From Pseudomonas mosselii (lineage in GTDB: Bacteria > Pseudomonadota > Gammaproteobacteria > Pseudomonadales > Pseudomonadaceae): a DNA stretch of 64,000 bases. The stretch spans positions 62,001 to 126,000 of the forward strand of contig NZ_VAUO01000004.1 in NCBI RefSeq assembly GCF_005796105.1, written 5' to 3'. Within the stretch, counting starts at the first letter, position 1. Each line of letters starts with the position of its first letter. Below, piece by piece: positions 14,648-24,836 of the stretch. The notes under the pieces were generated by a model. The model had not been told where the DNA came from. It saw only the letters and a list, made by a program, of their open reading frames with translations, and ran no database searches. The translations under genes and the position numbers were made by a program.

Positions 14648-15610
14648 ATGAAGCGCCGCCTCACCGCCCTGCTCCTGCTGCTGTGCGCCAGCCTCGCCCA
14701 GGCCGCCGCCCCTACCGTGCTGCAACGCCCCATCGACTTGGACACTGGCGCAGGCGTGCTGCATGGCAGCCTGCTGCTGCCCCAGCAGGACACGCCGCCT
14801 CCTGTGGTGCTAATCATCGCCGGGTCCGGCCCCACCGACCGCGACGGCAACAATCCCGCGTCGGGGCGTATCGACAACCTCAAGCGCCTGGCCCTGCTGC
14901 TGGCCAACGCGCACATCGCCAGCGTGCGCTTCGACAAACGCGGCGTCGCTGCCAGCCAGCCGGCCACCCCCGATGAGCGCGACCTGAGTGTCGAGCGCTA
15001 TGTCGCCGATGTGGTGGCCTGGGGGCAGTTGCTGCGCCACGACCCACGCTTCGGCCCGCTGATTCTGGTGGGCCACAGCGAAGGCGCGCTGATCGCCTCG
15101 CTGGCCGCCGAGCAGGCCGGCGCCAGCGCCGTCATTACCCTCGCCGGCAGTGGCCGTCCGGTTGCCGATGTGCTGCGCGAGCAACTCGCCCAGCGCCTGC
15201 CGCCCGCACAACTGGCCGCTGGCGTGGCAGTGATCGACCGGCTACAGGCCGGGCAGACCAGCCTCGAGGTGCCAACGTTGCTGCGCCAGGTGTTTCGCCC
15301 CAGCGTGCAGCCCTACCTGATCACCCTGCTGCGCCAGGACCCGGCCGCCGCCTTCGCGCGCTTGCAGATGCCGGCTTTGATCGTCCAGGGGCGCAACGAT
15401 GTGCAGGTGGAAGTGGCCGACGCCGAACAGCTCAAGGCCGCCAAGCCCGATGCCCAACTGGCGCTGATCGATGGCATGAACCACATGCTGCGCATCAGTC
15501 CTAAGGATATGAGCCAGCAGCGCGACAGCTACCGTAACCCCGAATTGCCCCTGGCGCGCGAGCTGGGCGAGCAGATCGTCACCTTTATCCGCCGCCTGCC
15601 GGCCGCCTGA
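14648..15610 (+). CDS. Exported alpha/beta hydrolase
   Basis: 320 residues with a clear Sec signal peptide ([20 protein letters not shown]) and an alpha/beta-hydrolase domain. The oxyanion region is [12 protein letters not shown], the nucleophile elbow GHSEGA gives the catalytic Ser, and the late HM in DGMNHML likely gives the catalytic His. It probably acts as a periplasmic serine esterase or peptidase; the substrate is unknown. The ribosome site is poor but the signal peptide supports ATG 14648. It is transcribed divergently from aroC. Confidence 0.82.
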   Translation: MKRRLTALLLLLCASLAQAAAPTVLQRPIDLDTGAGVLHGSLLLPQQDTPPPVVLIIAGSGPTDRDGNNPASGRIDNLKRLALLLANAHIASVRFDKRGVAASQPATPDERDLSVERYVADVVAWGQLLRHDPRFGPLILVGHSEGALIASLAAEQAGASAVITLAGSGRPVADVLREQLAQRLPPAQLAAGVAVIDRLQAGQTSLEVPTLLRQVFRPSVQPYLITLLRQDPAAAFARLQMPALIVQGRNDVQVEVADAEQLKAAKPDAQLALIDGMNHMLRISPKDMSQQRDSYRNPELPLARELGEQIVTFIRRLPAA

Positions 15611-15731
15611 GACCTGCGCCGCACGAAAGCTCACGCTTTTACCCGCGCTGCCGATAAGGGTGCTGACAAAGCGGTGATTCTGCGCCTACAGGCAGTGATC
15701 ACCCGGCCGCCGTGCACTTGAGGATGCCCTG

Positions 15732-16514
15732 ATGACCGATGCCCCCGCCGCCGAGGCGACCGAAGAACAAGCCCCGGAAAGCGCCCCGCAGCCGTGGGCA
15801 GACCTTGCCACCGAACATTTCCAGTTGCTGCGCCTGGCGCCGCTGCCCACCGACCGTAACAGCGGCGCGCGCCCGCTGCGCTTCGTACAATTCGGCTATG
15901 CCGAGCGCCACGACAAGGAACACAGCCTGCTGCGCTTGGAAATTCACCTGCCAGGGCAAAAAGTGCGCAAGGAGCAGAACCGCCTGGACATCCGCGTCGA
16001 CCACGCGCAACAGCGGGTGAGCATCGGCGCGGACGCGGGCATGCAGATCGAGCCGCTCAACCGCGGCTTGGGCCGCTACCTGCTGGCACAGGCCGTGCAG
16101 TGGTTGCAACAGCGCTGCGCGCACTACCACATCGAGGGCATGAACCTGCCGAACAAGGACGCACTCAACGAAGACACCCGCCTGCGCCGCGACCACGTGC
16201 TGCACAGCGTCGGGCTCGAAGTGGAGTATCTTGAGGGGCAGTTGCTCAAAGGGCGCGTCAAGGACACCTCGGTAAGCAAGCTCAAAGGCGGCTGGAATAC
16301 CGAGAAAGTCCAGCGCGTCGACATGCTCGAAGCCGCCGGCATGTTGCAACAGGCCGAGCAGAACCTGCTGGAAAAAGAAGCCCAGCTGCGCGAGCGTGAC
16401 GAACGTGTGGCCAAGTACCGCCGCGAGGACGGTGGATTGCGCTTCACCATCACCTGCCTGGTGGCCTTTGCGCTGTTCCAGACCGGCTTGCTGATCTGGA
16501 TGGCGACGCGCTGA
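15732..16514 (+). CDS. Conserved hypothetical tail-anchored protein
   Basis: 260 residues, unrecognised family. A mostly beta-like and charged region is followed by a coiled-coil stretch (about 205-235, EQNLLEKEAQLRERDERVAKY) and a single C-terminal transmembrane helix (about 238-257, FTITCLVAFALFQTGLLIWM). With no signal peptide, this predicts a cytoplasmic protein anchored by its tail in the inner membrane. ATG 15732 follows TTGAGGATGCCCTG. It converges on prmB, with a GC hairpin between. Confidence 0.7.
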   Translation: MTDAPAAEATEEQAPESAPQPWADLATEHFQLLRLAPLPTDRNSGARPLRFVQFGYAERHDKEHSLLRLEIHLPGQKVRKEQNRLDIRVDHAQQRVSIGADAGMQIEPLNRGLGRYLLAQAVQWLQQRCAHYHIEGMNLPNKDALNEDTRLRRDHVLHSVGLEVEYLEGQLLKGRVKDTSVSKLKGGWNTEKVQRVDMLEAAGMLQQAEQNLLEKEAQLRERDERVAKYRREDGGLRFTITCLVAFALFQTGLLIWMATR

Positions 16515-16522
16515 AACCTGAT

Positions 16523-16541
16523 GGGGCCGCCGCGCGGCCCC
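16523..16541. terminator. GC-rich hairpin between convergent genes
   Basis: A perfect 8-bp stem (ggggccgc / gcggcccc) with a 3-base loop lies between the stops at 16514 (+) and 16546 (-). There is no U run, so efficiency is uncertain. Confidence 0.5.
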
Positions 16542-16545
16542 GCAC

Positions 16546-17454
16546 TCACACCCGTGAGGCGAACAGCGCCTGATGCTGGCGGCACTGCTCGGCAGTGAGC
16601 ATGAATACGCCGTGTCCGCCACGCTCGAACTCAAGCCAGGCGAAGTCGACCTCCGGGTACAACGCCTCGACATGCACCTGGCTGTTGCCCACCTCGACGA
16701 TCAGCAAGCCTTTCTCGGTCAGGTGCTCGGCCGCCTCGGCCAGCATCCGCCGCACCAGATCCAGCCCATCGTTACCGCAGGCCAGGCCCAGCTCGGGCTC
16801 GTGGTGATATTCCGCAGGCATGTCGGCGAAATCTTCGGCATCGACATACGGCGGGTTGGACAGGATCAGGTCGAAGCGCTGCCCCGGCAAACCTGCGAAA
16901 CCATCGCCCTGCACGGTGTAGACGCGCTGATCCAGGCCATGCCGCTCGATGTTCTGGTTGGCCACCTCGAGCGCATCGAAGGACAAGTCGGCCAGCACCA
17001 CTTCGGCCTCCTGGAACACATCGGCGGCAACGATGCCGATGCAGCCAGAGCCTGTGCACAAGTCAAGGATGCGCGCAGGCTCTGCCGCCAGCCAAGGCTC
17101 GAAGCGCTTTTCGATCAGTTCGCCAATCGGCGAGCGCGGCACCAGCACGCGTTCGTCGACGATGAACGACATGCCGCAGAACCACGCTTCACCCAGCAAG
17201 TAGGCGGTGGGCACACGGTCTTCGATACGGCGCTTGAGCAGGTGCTGCAAACGGACCCGTTCGTCATCTTCGAGGGCGCAGTCCAGGTAGCTGTCGGCCA
17301 CTTCCCACGGCAGGTGCACGGCACCCAGTACCAGCAGGCGAGCTTCGTCCCAGGCATTGTCGGCGCCATGGCCGAAGAACAGCTCATGCTCATGGAAGCG
17401 GCTGACCGCCCAGCGGATATGGTCGCGCAAGGTGCGCAAACGGGATGTGATCAC
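16546..17454 (-). CDS. prmB: Ribosomal protein L3 N5-glutamine methyltransferase
   Basis: 302 residues; methylates a glutamine side chain of ribosomal protein L3 using S-adenosylmethionine. The SAM-binding loop [10 protein letters not shown] (131-140) and the substrate amide-binding NPPY motif (200-203, in [12 protein letters not shown]) are intact. The N-terminal helical domain ([12 protein letters not shown]) is the PrmB form rather than PrmC. Length and start (ATG 17454) agree with the family. It is divergent from the gene at 17634. Confidence 0.93.
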   Translation of the reverse strand: MITSRLRTLRDHIRWAVSRFHEHELFFGHGADNAWDEARLLVLGAVHLPWEVADSYLDCALEDDERVRLQHLLKRRIEDRVPTAYLLGEAWFCGMSFIVDERVLVPRSPIGELIEKRFEPWLAAEPARILDLCTGSGCIGIVAADVFQEAEVVLADLSFDALEVANQNIERHGLDQRVYTVQGDGFAGLPGQRFDLILSNPPYVDAEDFADMPAEYHHEPELGLACGNDGLDLVRRMLAEAAEHLTEKGLLIVEVGNSQVHVEALYPEVDFAWLEFERGGHGVFMLTAEQCRQHQALFASRV

Positions 17455-17633
17455 GGGGGACTCCTTTTCAGACAGGACAAAAGTCTAACAGCCCACACCA
17501 CACAAATGTTCCTTCCGATAGCCAGACAGGTAGCCCTAAGCCAGTAACCATGCTGCTTGCAATGTCAACCATTCACATTGACGCCAAGGCAAGGGAGAAT
17601 AGGTATACAAAAGCCCTATCCGAGGAGCCCTTG

Positions 17634-18224
17634 ATGTCTGTTCCAACCACGATGTTCCGCCTCACGGGCCGTGACTACCCGCCGGCCAAACTCGGCCAGG
17701 CCAGCCTGATCGTCATCGATGCGCAAAAGGAATACCTGAGCGGTCCGCTGACGCTATCGGGAATGGACGAGGCCGTGGCGAACATCGCCCGGTTGCTCGA
17801 CGCCGCACGCAAGGCCGGGCGCCCGATCATCCATGTTCGCCACCTCGGCACCGTGGGTGGCCGTTTCGACCCTCAGGGGCCTGCCGGGGAATTCATCCCA
17901 GGCCTTGAGCCACGCGACGACGAAATCGTTATCGAGAAGCGCATGCCCAACGCGTTCAAGAACACCAAGCTGCATGAAACGCTGCAAGAGCTTGGCCACC
18001 TCGACTTGATCGTGTGCGGCTTCATGAGCCATTCGAGTGTCAGCACCACCGTGCGTCGTGCCAAGGACTATGGTTACCGTTGCACCTTGGTAGAGGACGC
18101 CTCGGCAACGCGCGACCTGGCCTTCAAGGACAGCGTGATTCCGGCCGCACAGATCCACCAGTGCGAAATGGCCGTAATGGCCGACAACTTTGCCTGCGTC
18201 GCCCCAACCGCCAGCCTGGTCTGA
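17634..18224 (+). CDS. Isochorismatase-fold protein with Ser in place of the catalytic Cys
   Basis: 196 residues of the cysteine-hydrolase superfamily (isochorismatases, nicotinamidases). Two members of the triad are present: D29 (VIDAQKEYL) and K102 (IEKRMPNAF). The nucleophile position in the motif G-x-[MT]-[TS]-H-x-C-V is serine here (S135, in GFMSHSSVSTT). The rest of the fold is well kept. It may be a serine-using, binding-only or otherwise altered member. ATG 17634 is chosen over a more upstream in-frame ATG because GAGGAG lies 8 bases before it. Confidence 0.8.
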   Translation: MSVPTTMFRLTGRDYPPAKLGQASLIVIDAQKEYLSGPLTLSGMDEAVANIARLLDAARKAGRPIIHVRHLGTVGGRFDPQGPAGEFIPGLEPRDDEIVIEKRMPNAFKNTKLHETLQELGHLDLIVCGFMSHSSVSTTVRRAKDYGYRCTLVEDASATRDLAFKDSVIPAAQIHQCEMAVMADNFACVAPTASLV

Positions 18225-18230
18225 GCTCTA

Positions 18231-18249
18231 CCGCCCGGCGAACGGGCGG
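18231..18249 (+). terminator. Short GC hairpin after the isochorismatase-like gene
   Basis: ccgcccg-gcgaa-cgggcgg forms a 7-bp stem with a 5-base loop, just 6 bases after the stop. There is no U run, so it may be a transcript-end or attenuating hairpin before the gene at 18314. Confidence 0.4.
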
Positions 18250-18313
18250 AACCCTGGCCCTGAGCACCGGTCCAAACGCGGATAAGCGACAGCAGAATCC
18301 GAGGAAAACCCCC

Positions 18314-18634
18314 ATGAAGCTCAAGGGCAGTTTCAATGCAAGGCGCCTGCGCCAGCGCGAACCCGGCCAGTGGCGCGCGCGCATGGCCGCCGCCTTTGCC
18401 GTACTGCTGGCGACATTGGGTATCCTGCTGGCAATGGCCGGTGTGGCGGGCCTGCTGGGCAACTACCCGGCCTTCGCCGAACTCAACGCCAACCGCGCGC
18501 TGTCGACAGTGTTCGCAGGCGCTGGGCTGTTGCTGCTGTACCTGGGCGTACGCGCCTGGCGACGCAGCCGCATCCGCTTGCGCCGTGGGCGCGACCTGAA
18601 CCTCTCGCCGCACCTGATGAAAAAGCACCACTGA
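18314..18634 (+). CDS. Small two-helix membrane protein
   Basis: 106 residues. A basic N-terminus (MKLKGSFNARRLRQRE) precedes two hydrophobic helices (about 25-48 and 60-80) and a strongly basic C-tail (RRSRIRLRRGR). No family recognised. ATG 18314 follows GAGGAAAAC. Basic residues at both ends predict cytoplasmic N- and C-termini. Confidence 0.65.
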   Translation: MKLKGSFNARRLRQREPGQWRARMAAAFAVLLATLGILLAMAGVAGLLGNYPAFAELNANRALSTVFAGAGLLLLYLGVRAWRRSRIRLRRGRDLNLSPHLMKKHH

Positions 18635-18709
18635 ACGCACAGTCCTTTGCGGCAGCCCTGTGCCCCGGCCTCATGGAACTGCACATAACTTGCTGATTTA
18701 GCAGGGACT

Positions 18710-18794
18710 TGTGGGAGCGGCTTTAGCCGCGAACACTGGCGCAGCCGGTGCCAGACACTGCGCTGCCTGCTTCGCGGCTAAAGCCGCTCCCACA
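18710..18794. repeat. REP-type inverted repeat (BIME-like pair)
   Basis: Arms at 18710-18733 and 18771-18794 (tgtgggagcggctttagccg onward, and its exact complement) are 24 bases each and perfectly complementary, enclosing 37 bases. The core gtgggagcggctttagccgc is a well-known dispersed intergenic repeat in Pseudomonas genomes. It lies in the 304-base gap before smrA; the remainder of that gap shows no gene. Confidence 0.85.
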
Positions 18795-18938
18795 GGGTTA
18801 GCGTCGCGCTTGCGAAATCAGTTCTCTACACCACAGCGCAGCCCAAAGAGCTGGATGATCTCCATGCAGAACTCCCCTGCACGGATAACACAACCCCGCC
18901 CCGCTCGCGTAAACTACGCCGCCCACAGTGGAGGCAGT

Positions 18939-19499
18939 ATGCAGGACGACGACTTTTCTCTGTTCAGCGCCGAGGTGCGCGGCGTCAAGCCGATCAAGCA
19001 CGATCGCGCCGATGTCGGCAAGCCCAAGGCCGATCGCAAGCAGCTGGCCGGCCTGCGCCAGGCCGCGACCGTGCGCAGCGACAAGACCTTGGTAATCGAC
19101 GGCCTGTCCGACCAGTTCGTCATCGACGTTGCCGCCGAAGACGAGCTGATGTGGCGCCGTGACGGCGTGCAGGAAACCCAGATCCGCAAACTCAAGCTTG
19201 GCCAGATCGCCTTCGAGGGCAGCCTCGACCTGCATGGCATGAGCGTCGAGAAAGCCCGCGAGACGCTCTGGGCCTTCATCGCCGAAGCCACCCAACTCGA
19301 AGTGCGCTGCGTACGCGTCACCCACGGCAAAGCCGCCCGTATCGACGGCAAACGCCCGATGATCAAGAGCCACGTCAACACGTGGCTGCGCCAGCACCCG
19401 CAAGTGCTCGGCTTCGCCTCGTGCCAGGCACGTCATGGCGGCACCGGTGCGGTGTACGTGATGCTCAAGCGAACCATGCTCGAAGGCCGCGACGAGTGA
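18939..19499 (+). CDS. smrA: Smr-domain DNA endonuclease SmrA-like protein
   Basis: 186 residues with a C-terminal Smr (small MutS-related) domain. The two conserved motifs are LDLHGM (96-101) and THGKA (128-132), followed by [10 protein letters not shown]. Smr proteins such as E. coli YdaL/SmrA nick DNA or RNA, and the stand-alone forms have an N-terminal alpha-helical extension as here. The frame is open upstream, but ATG 18939 has a GGAGGC ribosome site. Confidence 0.85.
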   Translation: MQDDDFSLFSAEVRGVKPIKHDRADVGKPKADRKQLAGLRQAATVRSDKTLVIDGLSDQFVIDVAAEDELMWRRDGVQETQIRKLKLGQIAFEGSLDLHGMSVEKARETLWAFIAEATQLEVRCVRVTHGKAARIDGKRPMIKSHVNTWLRQHPQVLGFASCQARHGGTGAVYVMLKRTMLEGRDE

Positions 19500-19569
19500 C
19501 ATCGCGCTTGCAGCGCTGACGTTGCCGCCGTACCCTTCGTCTTTGCGAAATTTTTCCACAGGTAGATCC

Positions 19570-20115
19570 ATGTCCCTGGAACAGAACTACACCGAGATCC
19601 TTAGCCAACTGGGCGAGGACGTCTCCCGCGAAGGCCTGCTCGACACGCCGAAGCGGGCAGCGAAGGCCATGAAGTACCTTTGCCGCGGTTATGAGCAAAC
19701 GCTCGAAGAAGTCACCAACAATGCGCTGTTCAGCTCCGACAACAGCGAGATGGTGCTGGTCCGGGACATCGAGCTGTATTCGATGTGCGAGCACCACATG
19801 CTGCCGTTCATTGGCAAGGCACATGTCGCCTACCTGCCCAAGGGCAAGGTGCTGGGCCTGTCGAAGGTCGCGCGCATCGTCGACATGTACGCCCGTCGCC
19901 TGCAAATCCAGGAAAACCTCAGCCGCCAGATCGCCGATGCGATCCAGCAGGTCACCGGCGCTGCCGGGGTTGCCGTGGTCATCGAAGCCAAGCACATGTG
20001 CATGATGATGCGCGGTGTCGAGAAACAGAACTCCAGCATGCTCACTTCGGTGATGCTGGGCGAGTTCCGCGAAAACGCCGCGACCCGCAGCGAGTTCCTC
20101 AGCCTGATCAAGTGA
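19570..20115 (+). CDS. folE: GTP cyclohydrolase I
   Basis: 181 residues; opens the imidazole ring of GTP to give dihydroneopterin triphosphate, the first step of folate synthesis. Zinc ligands are visible: C73 and H75/H76 in MCEHHMLPF, and C144 in KHMCMMMRG. Further family motifs are [14 protein letters not shown] and a C-terminal TRSEFL. ATG 19570 is the conserved start. It lies 70 bases after smrA on the same strand. Pseudomonads often have two FolE paralogues; this appears to be a complete copy. Confidence 0.95.
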   Translation: MSLEQNYTEILSQLGEDVSREGLLDTPKRAAKAMKYLCRGYEQTLEEVTNNALFSSDNSEMVLVRDIELYSMCEHHMLPFIGKAHVAYLPKGKVLGLSKVARIVDMYARRLQIQENLSRQIADAIQQVTGAAGVAVVIEAKHMCMMMRGVEKQNSSMLTSVMLGEFRENAATRSEFLSLIK

Positions 20116-20200
20116 TCGGCGCGTAATCCTGGCCGGCCCGCCTGATGGCCTGTTTCAAGACAGGCATCGGGGTCGGCTTTTTCATGTTCAGGAGTTGCCC

Positions 20201-20572
20201 ATGATCGTCAAAGCCCTGCGGGTCGGCCTCGGCCAGCTCATCGTATTCGGCGACTGGATCAGCCGCCCGGCGAAAAAAAAGCGTGATGCTTCGGCCCAGG
20301 CCGCCGTCGAACAGCAGGCCAATGGCCTGGCGCTGTACCAGTTCCATGCCTGCCCATTCTGCGTGAAGACCCGTCGTACCCTGCACCGGCTGAACGTGCC
20401 GGTGGCGCTGCGCGATGCGAAGAACGACGCGCAGCACCGCCAGGCGCTGCTCGAAGGCGGTGGCCGGGTGAAAGTGCCGTGCCTGCGCATCGAGGAAGGC
20501 GACAAGGTGACTTGGATGTACGAATCCAAGGACATCATTGCCTACCTCGACAAGCGCTTCGCCAACGCCTGA
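20201..20572 (+). CDS. Glutaredoxin / GST N-terminal domain protein
   Basis: 123 residues. After a 45-residue N-terminal region, a thioredoxin fold begins (ALYQFHACPFC) with a CPFC redox motif (C51, C54) and the cis-Pro segment VKVPCLRI. The DIIAYLDKRF stretch at the end is typical of GST N-domains, so it is a monothiol/dithiol glutaredoxin-like reductant that probably uses glutathione. ATG 20201 is preferred to TTG 20195 because AGGAG is 6 bases before it. Confidence 0.82.
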   Translation: MIVKALRVGLGQLIVFGDWISRPAKKKRDASAQAAVEQQANGLALYQFHACPFCVKTRRTLHRLNVPVALRDAKNDAQHRQALLEGGGRVKVPCLRIEEGDKVTWMYESKDIIAYLDKRFANA

Positions 20573-20588
20573 CCGGGCGGCATCGCCT

Positions 20589-20637
20589 GCTGCGCAGGGT
20601 CTGCACGGTACTCGATACCTGTGCAGACCCGCGCAGG
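20589..20637. terminator. Hairpin between convergent redox genes
   Basis: A 10-bp perfect core (gggtctgcac at 20597-20606 with gtgcagaccc at 20621-20630), extended outward by further GC pairs, lies between the stops at 20572 (+) and 20639 (-). There is no U run. Confidence 0.5.
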
Positions 20638-20638
20638 C

Positions 20639-21241
20639 TCAATCGACCATTGGCACATGCCGTGGATGACTCGCCACCCGCGCCAGCCACGCCCGCACTG
20701 CCGGGTAGTCGGCAAGGTCGAAGCCGCCCTGGTGGGCCACATGGGTGTAGGCGTACAGCGCGACGTCGGCGATGGAGTACTGCTCACCGACCAGGTACGG
20801 CGTCATCTGCAACTGCCGCTCCATCACCTTCAGAGCCTTGTAGCCGCCTTTGTGCAACTTGCGGTACTCCTCCAGCCGCTCGTCCGGCAACCCCAGGTAG
20901 AACTGAATGAAGCGCGCCACAGCGATGTAGGGCTCGTGGCTGTACTGCTCGAAGAATTGCCATTGCAACACCTGGGTGCGCAGGCGCGGCTCGCTGGGCA
21001 GGAACTCGCTGCCATCGGCCAGGAAATTGAGAATCGCGTTGGACTCCCACAAACAGGTGCCATCTTCGAGCTTGAGCACCGGCACCTTGCCGTTGGGGTT
21101 CATGGCTAGGAATTCAGGGGTCTCGGTCTGCCCCTTGAGAATGTCCACCGGATGCCATTCATACGGGCGATCGAGCAAGCTGAGCATCAGCTTGACCTTG
21201 TAGCAGTTACCCGATTGGTAATCCCCATACACCTTGTACAT
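20639..21241 (-). CDS. Glutathione S-transferase family protein
   Basis: A 200-residue two-domain GST. The N-terminal thioredoxin fold has the cis-Pro GKVPVLKLEDG and the SNAIL glutathione-binding turn (WESNAILNFL). The C-terminal helical domain includes SIADVALYAY. The active-site residue near SGNCYKVKL is probably Ser or Cys of a bacterial GST class. Substrate unknown. ATG 21241 has GGGGAGGGG before it, and the in-frame upstream extension is not needed. Confidence 0.87.
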   Translation of the reverse strand: MYKVYGDYQSGNCYKVKLMLSLLDRPYEWHPVDILKGQTETPEFLAMNPNGKVPVLKLEDGTCLWESNAILNFLADGSEFLPSEPRLRTQVLQWQFFEQYSHEPYIAVARFIQFYLGLPDERLEEYRKLHKGGYKALKVMERQLQMTPYLVGEQYSIADVALYAYTHVAHQGGFDLADYPAVRAWLARVASHPRHVPMVD

Positions 21242-21387
21242 CGCCCCTCCCCTTAACACGCAGTTGCGAAATCGCCGCCCATAGTTGGCGACTGTACGGC
21301 TAATTGCAATGCCTGCTGTATCGCAAAGATCACGCCAGGGCACGGTAGCCTGAAAAAAAAGCTTACACCTGTACAAGGATTCACCCC

Positions 21388-22578
21388 ATGACCGATGTCA
21401 CTTCTGCCCGCTTGCGCCCCCTGGCAGACAGCTCTCCCTCGGCGGTGGTCGCCGGCTTCATCGCGATGCTCACCGGCTACACCAGCACCCTGGTACTGAT
21501 GTTCCAGGCCGGCCAGGCCGCAGGCCTGACCCAAGGGCAGATTTCTTCGTGGATCTGGGCCCTGTCGATTGGCATGGCGGTCTGCACCATCGGCCTGTCG
21601 CTGCGCTATCGCACCCCGATCACCGTGGCCTGGTCGACCCCCGGGGCGGCGCTGCTGATCACCAGCCTGGGCGGCGTCAGTTATGGCGAGGCGATTGGTG
21701 GCTACATCATCTGTGCCCTGCTGGTGCTGATTTGCGGTGTGACCGGTAGTTTCGAGCGCCTGGTCAAGCGCATCCCGGCATCTCTGGCCTCGGCGCTGCT
21801 GGCTGGCATCCTGTTTCGCATCTGCAGCGAAATTTTCGTTGCCGTGCAACACCAGACGTTACTGGTACTGAGCATGTTCATCAGCTACCTGGTCGCCAAA
21901 CGCCTGGCCCCACGCTACTGCGTACTGGCCGCGCTGTTGGTGGGTACGGCCCTGTCCGGCGCCCTCGGCCTGCTGGACTTCAGCGGGTTCCACCTGGAGG
22001 TCGCGACCCCAGTGTGGACCACGCCCAGCTTCTCGCTGGCGGCGACCATCAGCATTGGTATTCCGTTGTTCGTGGTGGCCATGACCTCGCAGAACATGCC
22101 AGGCGTTGCCGTGTTGCGCGCCGACGGCTACGCGGTCGCGGCTTCACCACTGATCTCGGCCACCGGCCTCGCCTCGCTGTTGCTGGCCCCCTTCGGCTCG
22201 CACGGGATCAACCTGGCGGCGATCAGCGCGGCCATCTGCACCGGGCCACATGCCCATGAAGATCCGACCAAGCGCTATACCGCAGCAGTCTGGTGCGGGA
22301 TCTTCTACGGTATCGCCGGCATCTTCGGAGCCACCTTGGCCGCACTGTTCGGCGCCCTGCCCAAGGAACTGGTGCTGTCGATCGCAGCCCTGGCGTTGTT
22401 CGGCTCGATCATGAACGGACTAAGTGTGGCCATGGGCGAGGCCCGTGAGCGCGAGGCAGCGCTGATCACCTTCATGGTGACCGCCTCGGGGCTGACCCTG
22501 TTCTCCATTGGTTCGGCGTTCTGGGGAATCGTCGCGGGGGTGATCACCTTGCTGATCCTGAGCCCGCGCAAGGGCTGA
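21388..22578 (+). CDS. BenE-type benzoate/H+ symporter family transporter
   Basis: 396 residues with about 12 transmembrane segments. The N-terminal signature (VVAGFIAMLTGYTSTLVLMFQAGQ, about residues 20-43) and AWSTPGAALL are typical of the BenE/YdcO family of proton-coupled aromatic-acid importers. No benABC genes are nearby, so the substrate may be something other than benzoate. ATG 21388 is used; its ribosome site (caaggattcacccc) is moderate. Confidence 0.85.
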   Translation: MTDVTSARLRPLADSSPSAVVAGFIAMLTGYTSTLVLMFQAGQAAGLTQGQISSWIWALSIGMAVCTIGLSLRYRTPITVAWSTPGAALLITSLGGVSYGEAIGGYIICALLVLICGVTGSFERLVKRIPASLASALLAGILFRICSEIFVAVQHQTLLVLSMFISYLVAKRLAPRYCVLAALLVGTALSGALGLLDFSGFHLEVATPVWTTPSFSLAATISIGIPLFVVAMTSQNMPGVAVLRADGYAVAASPLISATGLASLLLAPFGSHGINLAAISAAICTGPHAHEDPTKRYTAAVWCGIFYGIAGIFGATLAALFGALPKELVLSIAALALFGSIMNGLSVAMGEAREREAALITFMVTASGLTLFSIGSAFWGIVAGVITLLILSPRKG

Positions 22579-22584
22579 GAGGAT

Positions 22585-22605
22585 GGCACCGGCTACGCCG
22601 GTGCC
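22585..22605 (+). terminator. Hairpin after the BenE-type gene
   Basis: A perfect 9-bp stem, ggcaccggc-tac-gccggtgcc, starts 7 bases after the stop. No U run follows. A degenerate REP-like element (ccggcaagcccgctcccacaagg) comes next at about 22642-22664. Confidence 0.55.
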
Positions 22606-22767
22606 ATGCACCGAGTCGCCTTCTTCGCGGTGGTCCGGCACTCCGGCAAGCCCGCTCCCACAAGGTACGTGGCGTACCTGCAATAGCAGTTCTATGCGCG
22701 ACAGCGCGGCCCTAAAGGGCTGGGTGATCTCCTACAGGCGCAGCGTTGGATTCAGGCTTCACGCCTG

Positions 22768-24711
22768 TCAAAGCCGGAAGTGCCCCACCATCCCCTTCAG
22801 GTCATCGCCCAAGCGCGCCAGCTCGATGCTCGAACGGGCGTTGTCCTGCATCGCCAGCGCTGCCTGATCGGCGCTGCCACGAATCTGAGTGACGCTGCGG
22901 CTGATCTCCTCGGCCACCGAACTCTGCTGTTCGGCCGCAGCGGCAATTTGCTGGTTCATCTGCTGGATCACTTGCACCGCAGCGGCAATGCTGCCCAACG
23001 CGCTCTCCGTCTGTAGCGCATCGGCCACCGCCAGGCGCACCAACTCGGTACTGCCACGGATCTGCGTCACCGACTGTTGTGCGTTGCCGCGCAAGCTCGC
23101 GACCAGCCGCTCGATCTCCTCGGTAGACTGCCGCGTGCGTCGCGCCAGGGCCCGCACCTCGTCGGCCACCACCGCGAAACCGCGCCCCTGCTCACCTGCC
23201 CGCGCCGCTTCGATGGCGGCGTTGAGCGCCAGTAGGTTGGTCTGCTCGGCCACACTCTTGATCACCTCCAGCACATCGCCAATGGTATGGATCTCGGCGC
23301 TGAGGTTGTCGATACCACTGCTGGCCGTTTCGGCAGCGCTCACCAGTTGCTCGATCCGCTGCATGCTCTGGCGCACCACCTCCTGCCCCGAGCCGACCTT
23401 GTCGTCAGCAGCCTGGGCGGCTTGAGCCGCCTGCTCGGCATTGCGCGCCACATCATGCACGGTGGCGGTCATCTGCTGCATGGCGGTGGCTACCTGTTCG
23501 GTTTCATCTTTCTGGCTACCCACCTCGCGATTGGTCTGCTCAGTCACGGTCGACAGCGCCTGGGCGCTGCCGGCCAGTTGCTCGATGCCCTGTTGCAGGC
23601 CGCTGACGATACCGGTCAGGCCTTCGGCCATCTGCTGCATGGCTTGCAGCAGTTGCCCGACTTCGTCGGTACGCGGCGCCTCGGCTTCGATGCCCAGCTC
23701 GCCGGCTGCGATGCGTCGAGCACGCTCAATCACCCGACGCAGCGGCGCGACCACCGCACGGGTGATCAGCCAGGCCGCCAGCACGCCGACCAGCAGCGCC
23801 AGCCCCGTGGCCCCCATAATCGCCAAGGCATTGCGCGCAAGCTCACCCTGCATGGCCTGCTCCTGGGCTGCATAAGCGTGTTCGACCCGCGCGGTGACCT
23901 GGTCGGCGCGGGCTTGCAACTGCGTCTTGATGCCTTGCTCCTGCCCGAGCAGGTCAGTGTATTCGTTGAGCTTTTCGGAGAAGCTGGCGATATGCCCGGC
24001 CACCTCGCCCAGCACGCTCTGGTAGCCCGGATCGGCGATACTGCCCTTGAGCTGCTCGACCAACTCGGCCGCCTCGACGGTCTGGGCGATGCGGCCTTGT
24101 TCGAGTTCCTCGCTGCCTTTGCGGCTTTGCTCCAGGCGCACGCGGGCTTGATCCATGGCCTGCAGCATCAGGCGCGAGACCTGCGCCACCTGCGCCGACT
24201 GCTCCAGAAACTCACTGCCCTGCTGCCCCTGGGACTGCTTGAGGGTGTAGGCACCGTCGTCGGCAAGCCCTGCCTGCAAGACATCCAGGTTGTTGGCGAC
24301 ACTGGAGACCGCCCAGCTAGCCGTATCCAAGGCCAGCTCCTTGGCCTGCACGGCCTGGACGAACTGCTCGAACGCCTGGGCGTAGGCCGTCAGGTCTTGC
24401 TCGGCGGCCGCAAGCGCCGGCAGACCGCGCGCGCGCTCGGTCAGCGCTTGCACGCCAGCACGCAGGGCGTCGGCCTCCTTGGTGTCCGAACGCAGGGCGA
24501 AGCCTTGCTCGTGCTGACGCAAACGCAGCAGATCGGTATTGAACTGGGTCATCTGGCGCAACCCGTCGAAACGCTGGCCGACGTGGGTCAATGCGTACAC
24601 CCCAAGGGCCGCCACCACCAAGGTCAGCAACAGGACCAAGGCGAACCCAAGGCCAAGCTTGCGGGCCATGCCCAAGTTGGCCAGCACCCCGTACCTGGTC
24701 TTCGTCACCAT
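22768..24711 (-). CDS. Methyl-accepting chemotaxis protein, probable helical-bimodular (HBM) sensor
   Basis: 647 residues. TM1 is at about 18-40. A long all-helical periplasmic region of about 250 residues follows, then TM2 ([20 protein letters not shown]), a HAMP linker, and a cytoplasmic signalling tip with the invariant hairpin [18 protein letters not shown]. The size and all-alpha nature of the sensor suggest the HBM class known in P. putida (McpS-type, organic-acid sensors), but the ligand is not inferable. There is no CheR-binding pentapeptide at the C-terminus. ATG 24711 (GGGGGA upstream) is preferred over a start 96 bases earlier. Confidence 0.87.
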   Translation of the reverse strand: MVTKTRYGVLANLGMARKLGLGFALVLLLTLVVAALGVYALTHVGQRFDGLRQMTQFNTDLLRLRQHEQGFALRSDTKEADALRAGVQALTERARGLPALAAAEQDLTAYAQAFEQFVQAVQAKELALDTASWAVSSVANNLDVLQAGLADDGAYTLKQSQGQQGSEFLEQSAQVAQVSRLMLQAMDQARVRLEQSRKGSEELEQGRIAQTVEAAELVEQLKGSIADPGYQSVLGEVAGHIASFSEKLNEYTDLLGQEQGIKTQLQARADQVTARVEHAYAAQEQAMQGELARNALAIMGATGLALLVGVLAAWLITRAVVAPLRRVIERARRIAAGELGIEAEAPRTDEVGQLLQAMQQMAEGLTGIVSGLQQGIEQLAGSAQALSTVTEQTNREVGSQKDETEQVATAMQQMTATVHDVARNAEQAAQAAQAADDKVGSGQEVVRQSMQRIEQLVSAAETASSGIDNLSAEIHTIGDVLEVIKSVAEQTNLLALNAAIEAARAGEQGRGFAVVADEVRALARRTRQSTEEIERLVASLRGNAQQSVTQIRGSTELVRLAVADALQTESALGSIAAAVQVIQQMNQQIAAAAEQQSSVAEEISRSVTQIRGSADQAALAMQDNARSSIELARLGDDLKGMVGHFRL

Positions 24712-24836
24712 CAGCGATTCCCCCTTGCCATGTCGGGCATGTCCAAGTAGCAAGAGTGACAACCGCCAGCGCCCCCTCACAAGGCCCTGGCGCCAGAATG
24801 GTGTCATTTAGCTATGAACGTGTCGTTTTCAGGCCA

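Noticed and set aside
23287..24750. A long plus-strand open frame opposite the chemoreceptor gene
   Set aside because: Leu/Gln/Gly/His-rich antisense product; the minus-strand reading has textbook chemoreceptor motifs.
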